Shown: positions 12,883 through 13,704 of the stretch, piece after piece
How positions within the stretch are numbered: position 1 is the stretch's first letter
Layout of the letters: each line of letters begins with the position of its first letter
Assembly: GCA_947465645.1 (NCBI GenBank)
Contig: CANIBQ010000116.1
Location: forward strand, 1 to 13,704
Length of the DNA stretch: 13,704 nucleotides
From: Acidobacteriota bacterium
GTDB lineage: Bacteria > Acidobacteriota > Vicinamibacteria > Vicinamibacterales > UBA2999
Direction of reading: 5' to 3'
Program-made: the position numbers and the translations under genes
The notes under the pieces: model-generated
The model's input: the letters and a program-made list of their open reading frames with translations, nothing else
Database searches by the model: none
Told to the model about the DNA's origin: nothing

Positions 12883-13704
12883 GTCGCGCAGCCTCCTCGC
12901 CCGCGATCCTGCCGAACACGGTGCCAATCGTCATGCCGAAGCCGGCAAGGTATCCCTTTCGCAGAATGTTGCCCACCATGATCTCGCCGGCGGCGCAGAC
13001 GTTTCTGAGTGGCTCGCCGTTGGTCATCACCACCCGCGCGCGATCGTCCACCTTCACCCCAAGATAGGTGAAGGTGATTCCGGGTCGCAGCGGATAGGCG
13101 AAGAACGGCGGGCTGTCGATCCGCTGCGCCCAGTGCGTCTTGTCCGGCACAAGACCTTCGGTGCGGCAGTCATCGAGCACGTGGTGATCGAACGTCCCCG
13201 GACGCACGGACTGGTTGAAGCGCGAGACCGTGGCCTCCAGCGCATCGGGCGGCAGCTCGAGCTTCGACGCCAGCGCCGCGATCGAGCCGGCCTCGATCAC
13301 GGGAAACACCGACGGCATGAAGCGGCCCATCACCTTCGCATCGAAGATGGAAAACGCGACCTGGCCAGGCTGCCGCGCGACGAGACCGCCCCAGATCGCG
13401 TACCGCTTGGGCCAGAGGTCTTCTCCCTCGTCGTAGAAGCGCGCGGCCTCCCTGTTGACGACGATGCCGAGAGGCAGGCAGTCGAGCCGCGTGACGATGC
13501 CGCCGTCGAATTTTGGCGCGCGCGCGTCGAGGGCGATCGAGTGGCACGCGTGCGGATCGGCGACAGACGCGGCCCCGGCATCGAGCAGCAGCTTCAGCAG
13601 CGTTCCCGTGTTGTAGGGCGTGCCGCGGATGATGAAGTTGTCGGCCGCCTCGCCCCAGATCTCGCGCAGCCAGTCGATGTTGGCTTCGAAGCCGCCGGCG
13701 GCGA
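12866..13704 (-). CDS. tcuA: FAD-dependent tricarballylate dehydrogenase TcuA, N-terminus outside window
   Basis: Open frame from the window end to TGA at 12868-12866, 278 residues of an expected 460-470. TcuA oxidises tricarballylate to cis-aconitate with FAD. Recognised blocks: AGGFEAN at the start, EIWGEAADNFIIRGTPYNTG, the long stretch DARAPKFDGGIVTRLDCLPLGIVVN, then FYDEGEDLWPKRYAIWGGLVARQPGQ, and the C-terminal flavin-binding block around GEIMVGNILRKGYLAGFGMTIGTVFGRIAGEEAA. The N-terminal dinucleotide-binding GxGxxG would lie beyond the window. The end overlaps tcuB by 17 bp, and the stop codon lies in a palindromic element, so the original end may have been different. It belongs to the fumarate reductase/succinate dehydrogenase flavoprotein family; a close relative with another substrate cannot be excluded, but the tcuB neighbour supports the call. 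Confidence 0.93.
   Translation of the reverse strand, partial: AAGGFEANIDWLREIWGEAADNFIIRGTPYNTGTLLKLLLDAGAASVADPHACHSIALDARAPKFDGGIVTRLDCLPLGIVVNREAARFYDEGEDLWPKRYAIWGGLVARQPGQVAFSIFDAKVMGRFMPSVFPVIEAGSIAALASKLELPPDALEATVSRFNQSVRPGTFDHHVLDDCRTEGLVPDKTHWAQRIDSPPFFAYPLRPGITFTYLGVKVDDRARVVMTNGEPLRNVCAAGEIMVGNILRKGYLAGFGMTIGTVFGRIAGEEAARHVQRT

Noticed and set aside
1..13704. tRNA, rRNA, CRISPR array, insertion sequence
   Set aside because: No cloverleaf-like or rRNA-like sequence, no regularly spaced repeats and no transposase or integrase gene was seen by reading; small structured RNAs could still be missed without a covariance search.

Overview
The window is GC-rich DNA, densely packed with genes, from a bacterial chromosome. 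The mix of genes fits a Gram-negative soil or environmental bacterium: a lipoprotein with a glycine zipper, exported helical-repeat proteins, a KaiC/KaiB/histidine-kinase cluster, Crp-type regulators and a tricarballylate oxidation pair. My best guess is an Acidobacteriota of the Vicinamibacteria type. That is inference from gene style; there is no rRNA or other marker here to prove it.

Layout. Positions 2-1405 hold the tail of one exported helical-repeat protein, a small inverted membrane-protein gene, and a complete paralogue of the first protein. Positions 1386-3253 (minus) hold a GroEL of the tail-less kind behind a 69-residue ORF, preceded by two abutting hairpins, one of which pairs with the Shine-Dalgarno of that ORF. 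Positions 3276-3884 (minus) encode an exported protein of unknown function, and 3970 to about 4260 (plus) is a decayed exported-protein gene with an in-frame TGA.

Positions 4259-8061 (minus) form the centrepiece, a tightly coupled operon in the order kaiC, kaiB, a second kaiB, and a hybrid PAS/histidine kinase/receiver protein. There is no kaiA. KaiC keeps both ATPase domains and carries a Ser-Ser pair at the autophosphorylation position. A Crp-family regulator is transcribed divergently from kaiC (8246-8917). A second Crp-family gene (10192-9509, minus) is followed by a receiver-domain fragment that has lost its N-terminus next to a short palindromic element.

Positions 10285-11673 hold a glycine-zipper lipoprotein and two small ORFs whose stop codons share one CTAG. 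Positions 11719-13704 (minus) hold tcuA (incomplete, running off the window) and tcuB, which together would oxidise tricarballylate to cis-aconitate and pass electrons to the membrane. tcuB is unusual: short palindromic elements lie inside its reading frame, one of them supplies the stop codon of tcuA, and its own stop lies inside a seven-copy heptanucleotide repeat.

How the genes may work together: the Kai operon looks like a KaiA-less ATPase/timer module whose output would go through the linked kinase-receiver protein. The divergent Crp-type gene is a candidate regulator of that operon. The most distinctive observations are the operon with two KaiB proteins, the ribosome-site hairpin before the small ORF-groEL pair, and the repeated evidence of small palindromic or tandem elements reshaping gene ends.
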